Source: Hymenopus coronatus (lineage: Eukaryota > Arthropoda > Insecta > Mantodea > Hymenopodidae). Taken from it: 64,000 nucleotides of DNA. The notes under the pieces are model-generated. The model worked only from the letters and a program-made list of their open reading frames with translations, was not told where the DNA came from and did no database searches. The translations under genes and the position numbers were made by a program. How positions within the stretch are numbered: position 1 is the stretch's first letter; each line of letters starts with the position of its first letter. The DNA lies in contig CM060900.1 in the NCBI GenBank assembly GCA_030762935.1, positions 110,822,620-110,886,619 of the forward strand, given 5' to 3'. Shown here one piece after another: positions 62,856 to 64,000 of the stretch.

Positions 62856-62901
62856 ATTTATAATTTTATGTCACAGAATATCACATACAGATCTGCTTAT
62901 A

Positions 62902-64000
62902 TTTTTTTTTAATTTATTATAGTCGCTTCAACAATGACCGTCATATCGCGACTGAACACTTGAGTTGTACAATGAAGTAGAATTACATAATGTTACATTA
63001 AATCTTACAGTGGTTAATTAACAATAACAAACTTGGCAACAATTTAAATATCATTAATAATTTTGCGCATTTTCATGAAGTTGATGACTTTCCTGCGGCA
63101 ATGTTGGTCACCCAAGGCCAGCTGTAGGTTTCCAGGAACTCCACAGTTAAGTCGCTCAGCAATATATCTTGGGCAACTGTGATCAGATGATGAACGGTGA
63201 GAGCAGAGTTACATAAAGTACATGTAGGAGCAGGTTCAAGAGATAGGAGGTAGGAATGGGTTAGCGCAGTGTGACCAATGTATAGTCGAGTTACTAGTAT
63301 CTGGTCTCGCCGGGTAAGAGTCGTAATAGACGTAGCCAGATTAGGTACTGGGCAGGCATCATGTAGTTTACTGGTGGATGTTGTAGTCCAGTCTGTCTTC
63401 CTCTACTGTAGGATACTGCGTCTTAGATGTGCTAAGTAGTCTTCATGAGGAAGCTTGAGATCTGGTAAAGCACATGGGTGCTTTGTAGCTTCCTTAGCGG
63501 CAGTGTCAGCAAGATCGTTACCTGGTATATTACGGTGAGATGGTATCCATGCAAAGATGAGTTGTTTGCCAGATGATATTAAGTCATTGTAAAATAGGTG
63601 AATCTCATTTACCAAAGTATGGCAAAGAGATCGCTGCTGTAGGGCCATTAGGGCACTTAGGGAATCAGTGAAAATAATGTAGGAGTTCAAGTCTTTGTTC
63701 TTTGATATATAGTTTAGGGCAAAGCGGATGGCAAAAAGTTTGCAAGAGAAAACGGTGAGAGCTTGTGGCAGACTATAGAGCATGGTGTAATTAGATACAA
63801 CCACTGCGCAGCCATTATTGTTGTCACATCGTGAACCATAGGTGTAAATTGGCTCATAGTTGGGGTATGTTTCATGCAATTCTTTGAATTAACTGGCGTA
63901 GAAAGTTCTTTGGGTGCCATTTTTAGCATATTTTGTGAGAGTGGTGTCGATTACAGGAGTTTTAAGCCTCCATGATATAACATTTATGCTGAAGGTATGG
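62902..64000 (-). mobile_element. LINE (non-LTR retrotransposon), 3' end, minus orientation, continues past window
   Basis: Monomer C stops being homologous to A13 right after 'agatctgcttat'. A T-run (62902-62910, the poly-A tail of a minus-strand element) starts there, followed by about 130 bp of 3' untranslated sequence and the C-terminal part of an ORF2. The target-site duplication cannot be seen because the 5' end lies outside the window. Confidence 0.85.
63044..64000 (-). pseudogene. LINE ORF2 C-terminus: RNase H domain and Cys/His tail, disrupted
   Basis: On the minus strand, the RNase H domain reads in order I-Y-T-Y-G-S-R, S-C-K-L-F-A-I, I-F-T-D-S-L-S-A-L, F-A-W-I-P-S-H-R-N-I-P-G-N-D-L-A-D. 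Two of the four catalytic carboxylates are replaced: the expected T-D-G-S is T-Y-G-S, and the Glu before L-[YF]-A-I is Lys. The other two (TDS and LAD) remain. After a TAG (63403-63405) the frame goes on through R-L-Y-I-G-H-T-A-L-T-H-S-Y-L-L and C-T-L-C-N-S-A-L-T-V-H-H-L. A frameshift follows, then C-P-R-Y-I-A-E-R-L-N-C, and a natural end N-D-I-stop at 63044-63046. A further TAA lies at 63889-63891. With two stops, one frameshift and lost active-site residues the copy is dead. This layout (RNase H followed by a C-x2-C/H tail) is known from arthropod Jockey/I-like elements; the exact clade is uncertain. Confidence 0.83.

Larger units (their letters stand above)
1..62901 (+). repeat. Tandem exon-cassette array (A/B dimers plus A12, A13 and C monomers)
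   Basis: The same 2.5 kb monomer recurs 25 times head to tail. The start signature 'tgacgtaagtagg' (A) or 'tgatgtaagtagg' (B) recurs at 1, 2509, 5036, 7544, 10069, 12578 and onward. Monomers hold, in order: about 390 bp of intron, a pyrimidine-rich acceptor, one exon-like cassette, an antisense reverse-transcriptase relic, an (ATT/GTT)-rich trinucleotide tract, a block of short subrepeats, and about 650 bp of featureless AT-rich intron. A and B differ by several percent, while copies within a type are nearly identical. The array is cut by the left window edge and, on the right, by a LINE insertion. The direct reading is one long plus-strand gene segment amplified exon by exon. The gene's true first and last exons lie outside the window. 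Confidence 0.95.
60177..62901 (+). repeat. Array monomer C, most diverged, cut by a LINE
   Basis: About 2.7 kb remain before the LINE 3' end at about 62902. Order and content match A13, with an exon at 60599-60742, an antisense RT relic, the extra 400-bp segment, the subrepeat block and a (CT)n tract. Divergence from the other monomers is highest here, except for a 222-bp island identical to A13. Confidence 0.88.

Noticed and set aside
1..62901. CRISPR or bacterial repeat system
   Set aside because: Repeats are kilobases long with spliceosomal signals, LINE relics and microsatellites. There are no short direct repeats with unique spacers and no bacterial genes.

Overview
This is AT-rich eukaryotic DNA with spliceosomal exon signals, microsatellites and LINE (non-LTR retrotransposon) debris. 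There is no prokaryotic gene organisation. The LINE C-terminus at the right edge (RNase H plus a Cys/His tail) and the (CT)n-(TA)n microsatellites suggest an arthropod, perhaps a decapod crustacean. That placement is low confidence and is inference only.

About 62.9 kb of the window is one tandem array. The basic monomer is about 2.5 kb and exists as two diverged types, A and B, which alternate as a 5.02-5.04 kb dimer. The window holds eleven A-B dimers (1..54649; the eleventh is shortened by about 0.6 kb), one A-only monomer (54650..57068), a longer and older A-like monomer (57069..60176), and the most diverged monomer, C (60177..62901). A LINE inserted in minus orientation cuts off monomer C and runs off the right edge. 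The array also runs off the left edge. Two recent multi-unit duplications lie inside it, with offsets of 10,053 and 15,072 bp and near-perfect identity.

Each monomer carries one short plus-strand exon-like cassette of 144 nt, in phase 1-1, with a polypyrimidine tract and AG before it and a GT after it. All 25 cassettes (13 A, 11 B, 1 C) are open in the same and only open frame. Joining any two makes a GAT (Asp) codon at the junction. If all are spliced in, they encode a protein of about 48-residue repeats. The repeats are acidic and Ser/Thr-rich, with one Tyr in an acidic Y-E-x-[F/L] motif. I do not recognise the family. In every B copy the ancestral donor GT has become TT, and a new GT lies exactly 12 nt upstream. 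It keeps phase 1, so B exons are predicted to be 132 nt.

The introns of every monomer contain an antisense relic of a LINE reverse transcriptase (degraded YADD box and C-terminal RRIYGP region) and a degenerate block of about 36-bp subrepeats. Both are older than the array because A, B and C all share them. Most long open frames in the window are translations of this intronic material and are not genes. No tRNA, rRNA, CRISPR array or complete conventional gene was seen.
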